From Candidatus Bathyarchaeota archaeon CG07_land_8_20_14_0_80_47_9 (lineage in GTDB: Archaea; Thermoproteota; Bathyarchaeia; Bathyarchaeales; Bathycorpusculaceae): a DNA stretch of 12,445 nt. The notes under the pieces were generated by a model, which was not told the origin of the DNA, did not search any database, and saw nothing but the letters and a program-made list of their open reading frames with translations. The stretch's first letter is position 1. Every line of letters starts with the position of its first letter. The DNA is taken from positions 1 through 12,445 of the forward strand of contig PEWI01000003.1 of assembly GCA_002779555.1 (NCBI GenBank), in the 5' to 3' direction. Made by a program: the position numbers and the translations under genes. Positions 1 through 7,116 of the stretch are shown here, in pieces.

Positions 1-1
1 G

Positions 2-1087
2 ATAATCCATGACTACTTGGGCTTAAGCGCTGTACCCGCGTACCGTGTTGAATCAGGCGGCGCCACGCCAATCGACGCCATAGTCAACGCGGCTCTGTGG
101 ATTCGGTCAGGCATGTTTCCGGCAGTTCTTGTGGTCGGTTGGGAAAAGATGAACGAGTTGCCGATTCAGAAGGTCAACGAGGCCATAGCCATTGCAGGCG
201 ACACGGATTGGGACTTCGTTTCAGGCTTTACTTACAACGCCTTCTACGCCACTATGGAAGCTCGACGGATGCATGTTTACGGAGACACTGAAGAAGACTT
301 GGCTGAGGTTGCAGTGTCAAACCACAACAACTCGCTAGACAACCCGTATGCCCAATGGCCAGCTCAGCACGGCTTCAGCAAAATCACTGTTGAGGATGTT
401 TACAAGTCGCGCTTGATATCGTGGCCTTACAGGCTTTATGAATGCGCCATGACCAGCGAAGGCGCATCAGCGTTGCTCTTGGCAAACGAAGAGATGACTA
501 AGAAGCTGACTGACAACCCTGTCTGGATAAGCGGCGTCGGCTTCGGCACTGACACGATGAGAGCTGGAGACCGTCCTGACAATCCGGCATGGAAAGGCCT
601 GTACCCAGAAGACGAGAAAATCTGGCCGAAGAACATTCCGAAACCAATGTCGCCTTACCCTGACCTGCTAAACTTCGGCTCGCTCCGAGTGTCTGCGAGA
701 ATGGCCTACAAGGATGCTGGAATCAAAAACCCGAGAAAGGAGATAAGCTTCGTCGAAATCTTTGACCCGTATGCGGGCGTTGTCTTGGCTGGGCTTGAAG
801 ACTTTGACTTTTGCAAGAGAGGAGAAGGAAAGAAAATGGTGCGAGACGGAGTCATTCAGCCGCACGGAGAACTTCCATGCCAACTCAGCGGAGCTCTGAC
901 CGCGCAGGGACATGCAGTGGGCTCAACTTCAATCGCTCAAGTCGTTGACAGCTACTGGCAATTAAGTAACCAAATCGGCAAGAAATGGGGTGCACCCGGC
1001 AGACAGCTGAGCAAGCCAAAGAAGGCTTTCATACACGGGCATGGCGGCACAGGGTGTCAAGCTGGCGCCGTAGTCTTGGAGGTGTAA
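2..1087 (+). CDS. Thiolase-like protein (SCP-x/archaeal thiolase type), 5' end missing, no nucleophilic Cys
   Basis: This is the C-terminal ~361 residues of a thiolase-fold protein; the frame is open to the left edge, so the start lies outside the window. Thiolase features seen are the GMFPAVLVVGWEKM segment, an ARMAYKDAGI helix, a GALTAQGHAVGSTSIAQ segment holding the conserved C-terminal-half histidine, and a glycine-rich GHGGTGCQAGAVVLEV end. In ordinary thiolases the nucleophile sits in a C-A-S-G type motif after V-E-x-x; here that stretch reads VESGGATP, with glycine at bases 59-61. The HDAF-type motif of SCP-x thiolases reads FDPY (bases 761-772), so its histidine is also absent. The DUF35 gene starts 5 bases downstream, matching the known thiolase-DUF35 pairing. 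By analogy with the Cys-less Ltp2-DUF35 aldolase it may do aldol or retro-aldol chemistry on acyl-CoA. The family is secure; the reaction is not. Confidence 0.88.
   Translation: MIHDYLGLSAVPAYRVESGGATPIDAIVNAALWIRSGMFPAVLVVGWEKMNELPIQKVNEAIAIAGDTDWDFVSGFTYNAFYATMEARRMHVYGDTEEDLAEVAVSNHNNSLDNPYAQWPAQHGFSKITVEDVYKSRLISWPYRLYECAMTSEGASALLLANEEMTKKLTDNPVWISGVGFGTDTMRAGDRPDNPAWKGLYPEDEKIWPKNIPKPMSPYPDLLNFGSLRVSARMAYKDAGIKNPRKEISFVEIFDPYAGVVLAGLEDFDFCKRGEGKKMVRDGVIQPHGELPCQLSGALTAQGHAVGSTSIAQVVDSYWQLSNQIGKKWGAPGRQLSKPKKAFIHGHGGTGCQAGAVVLEV
1078..1084 (+). promoter_or_regulatory. Shine-Dalgarno site of the DUF35 gene
   Basis: GGAGGTG lies inside the last codons of the thiolase-like gene, 8 bases before the ATG at 1093. 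It decides the start of the DUF35 gene in favour of 1093 over the in-frame ATG at 1120 and over the longer open frame reaching back to 985, and it implies translational coupling of the two genes. Confidence 0.75.
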
Positions 1088-1092
1088 AGATA

Positions 1093-1779
1093 ATGAAGCA
1101 GCCTGGACCTGAAAAAATAATGAAGCAATCACCGTACGACGAGAAATGGTGGCAAGAATGGGAACGCAAAGGCGGCTGGAGACCTGAAGGCTGGAAGATA
1201 GTTGAGATGAACGATGGACCGACGCTTAATGATTTGAAGCCCCAGAAGTTCTTGGTCGTTCACCGTCCGCACGGCAGCATGTTCCATCACAGCTACGGTA
1301 AGGTCTCACAGTTCTTCATAGGCTTGTTGGAAGGAAAGCTGTACGGCACAAAGTGTCCAAAATGCGGACTTGTCTATTGCCCACCACGCGCACACTGTTT
1401 CAACCCGAAATGCAGACTGGCCGAAACGAAGTGGATTGAGCTTCCAAAGAAGGGCGAAGTTCACTCGTACACGATTATGGCCATAGCGTGGCCTTCAATG
1501 GCGCATCTGCAACCGCTCGTCGGCGCAATGATCAGAATAGACGGAACAAACACTTGCCTGCCAATGACCATGAGAGACGTCGACCCTGAAAAAGTGAACA
1601 TCGGCTTGAGAGTGAACATAAGCATCGTCAAAGACCCGAAGGGCGACCTGCTTGATGTCTACGCGACTCCTGCAGAAGAACCTGTGGCTCCGAAGAGGAC
1701 GCCACAAGAGCTGAAGCGTTTCAGAGAAGACATGGAAAAGACAAGAGCATGGGTCAAGAAAACATTCGGCACAAAATAG
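1093..1779 (+). CDS. DUF35-family zinc-ribbon/OB-fold acyl-CoA-binding protein
   Basis: 228 residues from the ATG with the good ribosome-binding site. Residues 1-75 form a charged, Trp-rich extension (WWQEWERKGGW at 19-29). A rubredoxin-like zinc ribbon follows, with CPKC at 88-91 and a second knuckle with C102 and C107 (HCFNPKC). Residues ~115-195 are the OB-fold, including GEVHSYTIMAIAW and a GLRVNISI strand; a charged helical tail ends the protein. DUF35 proteins are partners of thiolases and related enzymes: in archaeal HMG-CoA synthase/thiolase complexes and in the bacterial steroid-side-chain aldolase they hold the CoA part of the substrate between active sites. Position directly after the thiolase-like gene, nearly touching it, supports an obligate two-subunit complex. 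The N-terminal extension makes it longer than a minimal DUF35 protein. The substrate is unknown. Confidence 0.87.
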   Translation: MKQPGPEKIMKQSPYDEKWWQEWERKGGWRPEGWKIVEMNDGPTLNDLKPQKFLVVHRPHGSMFHHSYGKVSQFFIGLLEGKLYGTKCPKCGLVYCPPRAHCFNPKCRLAETKWIELPKKGEVHSYTIMAIAWPSMAHLQPLVGAMIRIDGTNTCLPMTMRDVDPEKVNIGLRVNISIVKDPKGDLLDVYATPAEEPVAPKRTPQELKRFREDMEKTRAWVKKTFGTK

Positions 1780-1787
1780 AATCATAA

Positions 1788-1829
1788 AGGCTTGAAACCA
1801 AGCCTCATCCCATTTTTGACATACTTTTT
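1788..1829 (+). terminator. Hairpin plus T-tracts ending the thiolase-DUF35 operon
   Basis: Nine bases after the DUF35 stop codon lies a perfect 7-bp stem, AGGCTTG (1788-1794) with CAAGCCT (1799-1805), closing a four-base AAAC loop. Two runs of five T follow at 1813-1817 and 1825-1829. Archaeal transcription stops at T-runs, so this is a credible end for the two-gene transcript. Confidence 0.6.
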
Positions 1830-1947
1830 ACGAGATTCCTTTATCAGAGGGCCCGATTGAAGTCTGTTCAATAGCTTCTTGTAGCGTCTTGCCAAGAGCG
1901 CTTGAGAGGGCTTTGATGAAGCGTTTTATCGCTTTCTTTATGTTCAT
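1828..1947 (-). CDS. Possible 39-residue small protein (unproven)
   Basis: On the minus strand an ATG at 1947-1945 opens a frame of 39 codons ending in TAA at 1830-1828. The product would begin MNIKKAIKRFIKALSSALGK and reads as a basic amphipathic helix followed by a short polar tail. A GGAAG lies only one base before the ATG, too close for a good ribosome-binding site, and an in-frame TAA lies just upstream. It overlaps the terminator region of the plus-strand operon. It may be a chance open frame. Confidence 0.15.
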   Translation of the reverse strand: MNIKKAIKRFIKALSSALGKTLQEAIEQTSIGPSDKGIS

Positions 1948-2164
1948 GCTTCCATATTATCTTCCCCCTTGCGCTTATGGATTCTGAATCCCAACTATGA
2001 ATGGCTACTAATTACTGATCATTCGGAAAATGGCTAAATGTAGACAGGGTGGAGAAATCTCCCGCACATTCCCCTTTTTTCTATGTTCTCTCGTTTACTA
2101 CGAGCATCCCAGACGCCCTTTTCATACCGAGACTATCCTAGGGCCCTGTTGGGATTCTGAGGTT

Positions 2165-2178
2165 ATGCCACGTGGCAT
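2165..2178. repeat. 14-bp perfect palindrome
   Basis: ATGCCACGTGGCAT is fully self-complementary around a CACGTG core. It lies in non-coding DNA 16 bases left of another small inverted repeat. A dimeric DNA-binding protein site is a reasonable reading, but nothing nearby shows which promoter it would serve. Confidence 0.45.
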
Positions 2179-2194
2179 GAAAGGAAATTGAAGG

Positions 2195-2212
2195 TGGGTG
2201 TCATAACACCTA
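2195..2212. repeat. Small inverted repeat (hairpin)
   Basis: GGTGT (2197-2201) pairs with ACACC (2206-2210) across the loop CATA; one G-T and one T-A pair extend the stem outwards to 7 pairs. It lies close to the 14-bp palindrome in the gene-poor region. No T-run follows directly, so it is not an obvious terminator. Confidence 0.3.
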
Positions 2213-2267
2213 TGGCTCCTGGGATTCTTCCAGTTGTAATGTTAATCCTGAGCCCTCTGCATGATTA

Positions 2268-2285
2268 AAAAAAGAATCCTTTTTT
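2268..2285. repeat. A-rich/T-rich hairpin
   Basis: AAAAAAG (2268-2274) pairs with CTTTTTT (2279-2285) across the loop AATC. Because it is flanked by A- and T-runs on the two strands, it could act as a terminator in either direction or simply be AT-rich intergenic DNA. No flanking gene uses it clearly. Confidence 0.3.
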
Positions 2286-2781
2286 ATTCACACATTTCAA
2301 TAGTGCCATGTGTTGTGCTTTTAAGCTCAAAATTGGGCTCTGTTTCTGTTCGATCGATCGATTCGCTGCTATAAACACAATTGGAAACGCCATCGCTGAC
2401 GCTACTCTTACTCACGTCGGTATTCTTAGTAGCCTATCTGGTGGAAAGAGAATTTCTAAGAGAGCACACACGATACGGGAGATGCCTTATGAAAGCAAGT
2501 CCTAGAATCGTAAGATCTTCATTTGACTGACACATGCTTAAGAGGCAAAGACTTCTACGCTATCTGTGGCGATCCAAGTGAAAAAGATGCTAATGTTAGA
2601 GAGCAGCGGGAGTGGGGTTTGGCTGGTGTTGTTGGAGTCGTCCTTAGTCTTGGTTTGTGGGAGGTCTTCCCCGACCTGTTGGGCAACGCTAAGCTTGTGA
2701 CGTTCTATGGGGCTTGTAGATAATTTTGTCTGTCAGCAAATAAGGCCCACAACTATGAGTGCACCTTTTAAGCCGATATGA

Positions 2782-2964
2782 CTCTATCATGAGAGGCGCG
2801 CGCTAAACAAGAAAGCCTTCAGCTACCACTTACCTTTCGGAGCAAAACAGACTTACCGAGAGCAAATAGAACACTTGAATCCAGAGAAGCTTGCCCATCT
2901 GATCAAGATCTGTGGATTCCTAATGCAGACCAAATTCTACCTATTTTGGCAAAAAAAGGTTTAA
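2782..2964 (+). pseudogene. Coding-like fragment without a start codon
   Basis: After a TGA at 2779-2781 the frame is open for 60 codons to the TAA at 2962-2964. The translation looks protein-like: FSYHLPFGAKQTYREQIEHL continues into NPEKLAHLIKICGFLMQTKF and ends YLFWQKKV. There is no ATG, GTG or TTG near its beginning; the only later candidates are a TTG at 2875 and an ATG at 2923, giving 29 and 13 residues. The family was not recognised. It may be the 3' end of a decayed gene whose upstream part was lost, possibly from a mobile element. Chance is also possible. Confidence 0.3.
2951..2957 (-). terminator. Oligo-T terminator of the P-type ATPase gene
   Basis: A run of seven A on the plus strand reads as seven T on the minus strand, 28 bases beyond the ATPase stop codon. 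Archaeal RNA polymerase terminates at such T-runs without needing a hairpin. The run overlaps the end of the coding-like fragment on the other strand. Confidence 0.4.
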
Positions 2965-2985
2965 GTATTCGCTGAGAATTGGCTT

Positions 2986-5439
2986 TTACCACCTAATTTT
3001 TGTTCTCTTCACTAAGAGAAACTTGACTAGATCATTGAACAACAATGAGAAAGCAGCAGAGCAGGATACCACAAAAAGAGTTTGAGTTAGAGATATGGGT
3101 TTGAATCCTGGAAGCCCAACTGTAGTCACCACTATTGCGGCTATCATGCTCAGTATTATTGCGATGAGCAGGGTTCTGCTTGGCCTAGAGTTCCAGAAGT
3201 GTCCTCTTTCTCTTACATTGAATATTAGGAACATGGCGGAGTAGAACAGTATTTCGAACGTGAATGTGAAAAGGGTCTGGTCAGCTACGGTAAGATGAAA
3301 GATGTTTAGTGCGACATAAAGCAGAGCAAACGATTCGACAATAATGAGCACACTAAGTATTGAGGATACTTTCACCAAACCGACTACGTTCCAAATATCG
3401 GGTTTTCTGGACCAGTTCTGATTGTCCGTGGACAATGCAATCTTGACAAAATCGGTCATGAAGAAATACAGTATTATCGCGAAGGCTGACACCACGTAGT
3501 TGCCTGTTAGAAGGTAGGACAGAACGACAAACGTGGCTATCTGTAGAGTTCTGACTATTTTGCTCAGAATCCATGCAGTTATCCTCTCATAAATCACTCT
3601 TCCATTCTTGACCAAATCTACTATGCTGGTTAGCCCCTCATTCATCAGCACGACGCTGGCAGCACCCTTTGCCACGTCCGTAGCGCTACTGACAGCTATG
3701 CCCACTTCCGCTTGCCTAAGCGCTGGCGCATCGTTCACGCCGTCGCCCGTCATCCCGACCACATGCTTTGCAGCTTGGAGGCTTTTGACTATAGTGTACT
3801 TGTCTTCAGGATAGATTTCAGCGAACCCGTCACTCTTATCAGCTGCATCTGCCGCCTCTATCGCATTTTCCTTGATGAATTCTTTGAGGTCTGCAGCTCT
3901 GATCACGTTGTCGCCGAGACCAACATCTGCAGCGACCTCTTTCGCTATAGGAAGCGCATCGCCAGTCAGCATTTTGACAGATATGCCCAGCTCCCTGAGT
4001 TCCTGTATGAGTTGTTTTGAGTCGGGTCGGGGCGGGTCGTGAAGCGTTACCAAACCGACAAGCACAGGTTGCTCCTCGGCGTTTGTCTTGGCAACCGCAA
4101 GGGTTCTGTAGCCTTTTCCAGCGAATTCACTCATTTGTGATTCTAATTGCTCCAAAGTCTTACCGTCGAGTCCGCATGCCCGGGCAATAACGTTGACAGC
4201 TCCCTTCATTACTCTGAATTCATGGTTGTTCTTCTGCACCAAAGCCTCAGTTCTTCGTGTTTTCGGATCGAATGGGGTGAAGTCTTTCTGTTTGAATGAG
4301 GGGTCTAAGAGGTTTAGTTGTTTGGCCATCGTTAGGAAGGATAAATCAATGGGGTCTTGATTTGCCTCTTGTGAAGCTAGAGCTCCGTAGAAGAGAACTT
4401 GCTGTTCAGTGAATCCCTTTGATGGTATTACTTTTGCGATTGAGAGTCTGTTTATTGTTATTGTGCCTGTCTTGTCTGCGCAAAGAACATTCATGGTTGC
4501 TGCGTCTTCGGAAGCGCGCAGTGTCGTTACTAGAACGCCTTTTTTGGCAAGCTCCATTGCGCCTATTGCCATGCTGACAGTGAACATTGCTGGCAGAGCA
4601 ACAGGTATTGCTGACAATAGAAGGACCAAGATTATGGGCAGAAGGTCAACCAAGTTCTTGGTTTCAAGTACTGAAAAGACAAGGGCAAGCGCAACTAACA
4701 AGACGACAATTACTAGGAGCCATCTGACGACACTTGAGACGACTTCTTCCATGTGTAGCTTGGGTTTCGCTAGTTGGACGAGTTGGACAGTTCTACCAAA
4801 GTAGGTGTTTACTCCTGTTGAGACAACGATGCCGTTTGACTCGCCTCTCTTTACGATAGAGCCTGAATAGAGAATTTCTTCAATCTTCTTCTCCTGGCTC
4901 ACCGATTCGCCTGTCAAGGCTGATTGGTCGACTTCAAGCTCGCCAGTTGCTATTTTAATGTCGGCAGGCACAAAGTCTCCTGACCTGTTTCTGACTATGT
5001 CCCCTGGCACAAGTTCTCTAGCGGCTACTACTTTCCATGAGCCGTCTCTAAGGACTCTTGCGCTAACCTGAAGTCTTTTCTTCAGGGCTTCCACCGTGCT
5101 TGACGCTCTCTGTTCTTCCGCAAAACCCAGTATTGAGTTAAAGACAAGCAGCCCTGTAACTATATATAAGTCGGGGTATCTGTGCAGGAACCATGAGATG
5201 ATTATTATAATCTCAAGCATCCATGCGGTGAGACCCCAGAACCTCTTGGCAAACCTCGCTAGAGGGTTTGCCTTCTTTTCAGGAACTTCATTGTGCCCGT
5301 ACTGTTTCAATCGGGCTTCAACTTCAAAGCTATTGAGCCCAATACTTAGGTCCGTATGGAGTGACCTCAATACTTCTTCGGTTTTGGTCTTGTCAAAGGC
5401 TGGGTCTTTTTCTGTCAGTCGGAATTTCTCCTTGAACAT
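2986..5439 (-). CDS. Plasma-membrane H+-transporting P-type ATPase (class IIIA)
   Basis: Complete 817-residue cation pump. Seen in order: N-terminal cation-ATPase domain (~20-65, LKQYGHNEVPEKK), first membrane pair (~68-105), actuator domain with VPGD (144-147) and TGES (176-179), M3-M4 with PVALP (279-283), the phosphorylation motif DKTGT with D322, nucleotide-binding domain (~350-470), hinge motifs LTGD (491-494) and MTGDGVNDAP (563-572), then six C-terminal helices. R630 in M5 (SKIVR) and D663 in M6 (MTDFVKI) fall where fungal and plant proton pumps carry their conserved Arg and proton-carrying Asp, which supports protons as the substrate. The protein ends soon after the last helix, so the C-terminal autoinhibitory tail of eukaryotic pumps is absent. 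The ATG at 5439 suits the family length; no strong ribosome-binding site precedes it. It lies 67 bases after the broken metK on the same strand and is probably transcribed alone or by read-through. Confidence 0.93.
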   Translation of the reverse strand: MFKEKFRLTEKDPAFDKTKTEEVLRSLHTDLSIGLNSFEVEARLKQYGHNEVPEKKANPLARFAKRFWGLTAWMLEIIIIISWFLHRYPDLYIVTGLLVFNSILGFAEEQRASSTVEALKKRLQVSARVLRDGSWKVVAARELVPGDIVRNRSGDFVPADIKIATGELEVDQSALTGESVSQEKKIEEILYSGSIVKRGESNGIVVSTGVNTYFGRTVQLVQLAKPKLHMEEVVSSVVRWLLVIVVLLVALALVFSVLETKNLVDLLPIILVLLLSAIPVALPAMFTVSMAIGAMELAKKGVLVTTLRASEDAATMNVLCADKTGTITINRLSIAKVIPSKGFTEQQVLFYGALASQEANQDPIDLSFLTMAKQLNLLDPSFKQKDFTPFDPKTRRTEALVQKNNHEFRVMKGAVNVIARACGLDGKTLEQLESQMSEFAGKGYRTLAVAKTNAEEQPVLVGLVTLHDPPRPDSKQLIQELRELGISVKMLTGDALPIAKEVAADVGLGDNVIRAADLKEFIKENAIEAADAADKSDGFAEIYPEDKYTIVKSLQAAKHVVGMTGDGVNDAPALRQAEVGIAVSSATDVAKGAASVVLMNEGLTSIVDLVKNGRVIYERITAWILSKIVRTLQIATFVVLSYLLTGNYVVSAFAIILYFFMTDFVKIALSTDNQNWSRKPDIWNVVGLVKVSSILSVLIIVESFALLYVALNIFHLTVADQTLFTFTFEILFYSAMFLIFNVRERGHFWNSRPSRTLLIAIILSMIAAIVVTTVGLPGFKPISLTQTLFVVSCSAAFSLLFNDLVKFLLVKRTKIRW

Positions 5440-5506
5440 TGGTCTAGCGCGCGCTTTCTCCCACGACCCCTGCTTTTCTCCTTGTTCCGCGTGCGTGTGA
5501 ATGCCC

Positions 5507-6687
5507 TCAGCTGACCGGAGATTTCATCTCAAATTCCTTCCTGAGCATCTCTGCTTTGTCGGTTCTTTCCCACGTGAAATCTGGATCATCTCGTCCAAAA
5601 TGACCAAACACGGCCGTCTTTCAATATATCGGCCTGAGCAAATCCAAATGATCAATGATGGCTTTGGGCCTCATGTCAAAATGCTTCTCTACCAATTCAC
5701 GGATCTCGTCATCAGGCATTTTCCCAGTGTCAAAGGTGTTCACCATTACTGACACCGGTTGCGCTATGCCAATTGCATATGATATCTGAACTTCGCATTT
5801 GTCTGCCAAGCCCGCAGCCACAACGTTCTTTGCAACATACCGTGCTATGTAGCAGCCGGATCTATCGACTTTCGAGGGGTCCTTTCCAGAAAAGCAGCCT
5901 CCGCCGTGACTTCCGAAACCTCCATACGTGTCAACGATGATTTTTCTTCCTGTCAAACCTGTGTCTGACAGAGTCCCCCCGATTACGAAACGTCCAGTCT
6001 CGTTGATGTAGTATTTCGTTCTTTCGTCCAACATGCTCGAAGGTATAACCATCTTGATAACCTGAGCTATTATGTCCTCCCTCATCTTCTTCCTGTCTAC
6101 GTTCCCAGAATGTTGTGCGGCAATCACAACAGCGTCTACCCTTCTTGGTTTTCCATCGACATATTCCACAGTGACCTGCGACTTGCCATCTGGCCTCAGG
6201 TAGGGCAGCGTCATGTTCTTCCTGCTTCAGATAGTCTTCGAACAAGCCTGTGTGCAAGCATGATTGGTAGAGGCATCAATTCTTTTGTTTCATTTGTTGC
6301 GCAACCGAACATCATTCCCTGGTCGCCGGCTCCCTGCTCGTGAGTCTCAGTTTCATTGACCCCCATTACAATGTCCGGGGATTGCTCGGTTATCGACACC
6401 AAGACACCACAAGTCTCATAATCCATTCCGTCTCTGGCATTGTTCAGCCCTATCTCCTTCAATTTTTCTCTCACGATGTGAGGTACGTCGACGTAGCAGT
6501 CAGTTGTGATTTGGCCAGTGACAATCACATTCCCTTGCATCACCAATGTCTCACAATCCACCCTTGCCTTAGGGTCCTCACGCAAAATAGTGTCTAGCAC
6601 AGAATCTGATATTTGGTCCGCAACTTTGTCTGGATGACCTTCTGCCACAGATTCTGAAGTGAAAAGATATCTCCCATTTTTGGTCAT
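5507..6687 (-). pseudogene. metK: Bacterial-type S-adenosylmethionine synthetase, broken by a frameshift and a stop
   Basis: From the ATG at 6687 (GAGG 6 bases upstream) the reading frame begins MTKNGRYLFTSESVAEGHPD, the classical bacterial/eukaryotic AdoMet synthetase start, and keeps GAGDQGMMFGCATNET. After HRLVRRLSEA it fails: restoring one base near 6222 gives EARKNMTLPYLRPDGKSQ and the family sequence resumes, including GGGCFSGKDPSKVDRSG and the AAGLADKCEVQ region. A second defect is an in-frame TGA at 5623-5621 after LRPIY; translation beyond it gives KTAVFGHFGRDDPDFTWERT, the normal family C-terminus, ending at TGA 5509-5507. The TGA sits where the family usually has a basic or Gln residue, and CGA to TGA would explain it. 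Repaired length is ~393 residues, normal for MetK. Most archaea use a different AdoMet synthetase, so this looks acquired from bacteria and then inactivated; sequencing error remains possible for either defect. Confidence 0.88.
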
Positions 6688-7116
6688 GCGCATCCTCTGG
6701 CTGAATTTACTTCTCGGATTCTTAATCATTTCGCCGTCTCGCCTCAGAGTACGGACGGAATGCCCGGTAACGCGTGTTTGTTGGGCTTCAGTCGTAACGC
6801 GCTTAGCACGCGCGGTTTAAGAGATCTGCGACAGAGCGACTTTGATAATCAATAGAGAGGAAAGTTGAAGTGATGCGTTGATATCAGCGGGCGTCGCGTT
6901 TTCTGGGATAAATCGCACTGGCAGATCTGGTATGCTCAGAATGGAAAGTCTGCAGCGGGCGGTTTGAGAATACATCAAAACACGCCGTCTAATCGGAAAA
7001 GCATATCTATTTCAATGGGTATCTTAAGTCTGCGAGGCGATGAAGCTCGCCTTTAACCGTCCTTGCTTCAATGGCTGCAGGGGCTGATAGCTTCTACGAA
7101 CATTCAGTGCGAATGA
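6688..7116. other. Divergent intergenic region between broken metK and the small-protein operon
   Basis: About 430 bases with no supported gene. GTAACGCG occurs twice (6767-6774 and 6794-6801), and GCACGCGC follows at 6806-6813. The TTTAAG at 6816-6821 is a TATA-like element that could serve either strand. A short frame from a TTG at 6878 (ISAGVAFSGINRTGRSG...) gives only 29 residues and is not called. The right part carries a hairpin at 7034-7053 and the weak TATA-like strings ATCTTAAG (about 7021) and CTTTAA (about 7051), one of which may start the plus-strand operon. Confidence 0.5.
7034..7053. repeat. Hairpin upstream of the operon
   Basis: AGGCGA (7035-7040) pairs perfectly with TCGCCT (7047-7052) across the loop TGAAGC; a G-T pair can add one more. 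It lies 64 bases before the first start codon of the operon and overlaps a possible TATA element, so it could be an operator or an upstream terminator. Confidence 0.35.

Larger units (their letters stand above)
1780..2985. other. Gene-poor 1.2-kb region
   Basis: No convincing gene was found on either strand. The stretch holds the operon terminator at its left end, a 14-bp palindrome at 2165-2178, small hairpins at 2195-2212 and 2268-2285, and short open frames with no recognisable product: 1828-1947 (minus), 2308-2505 (plus, 65 residues, Cys-rich start) and 2523-2723 (plus, 66 residues, with a hydrophobic GVVGVVLSLGLWEVF run). A coding-like frame without a start codon lies at 2782-2964. TATA-like elements CTTTTAAG (about 2765-2772) and GGTTTAAG (about 2958-2965) occur near the right end. 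The mixture suggests decayed genes or regulatory DNA, but this is inference. Confidence 0.6.

Noticed and set aside
985..1092. Upstream extension of the DUF35 reading frame into the thiolase-like gene
   Set aside because: The GGAGGTG site sets the start at 1093; the extension only overlaps the coding sequence of the preceding gene.
2034..2069. Minus-strand start MCGRF, as in SRAP/HMCES-family proteins, preceded by AGGGGA
   Set aside because: The frame stops after 11 residues, and no continuation of the family was found in other frames; probably chance.
2350..2361. TCGATCGATCGA palindrome
   Set aside because: A simple tandem of CGAT; the similar string CGATCGATCGA occurs at 12117-12127 inside the MFS gene, so it is not a specific site.
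2308..2505. 65-codon plus-strand frame
   Set aside because: No ribosome-binding site, odd Cys/Ile-rich composition and no recognisable family; described only within the gene-poor region.
2523..2723. 66-codon plus-strand frame with a hydrophobic stretch
   Set aside because: It starts with TTG without a clear ribosome-binding site, and no family was recognised; a small membrane protein cannot be excluded but is not supported.
3096..3112. GGGTTTGAATCCTGG, resembling a tRNA T-arm
   Set aside because: It lies inside the ATPase gene, and no matching acceptor, D or anticodon arms surround it.
6878..6967. 29-residue frame from TTG (ISAGVAFSGINRTG...)
   Set aside because: Too short and lacking a proper start; it may be a remnant, but nothing supports calling it.
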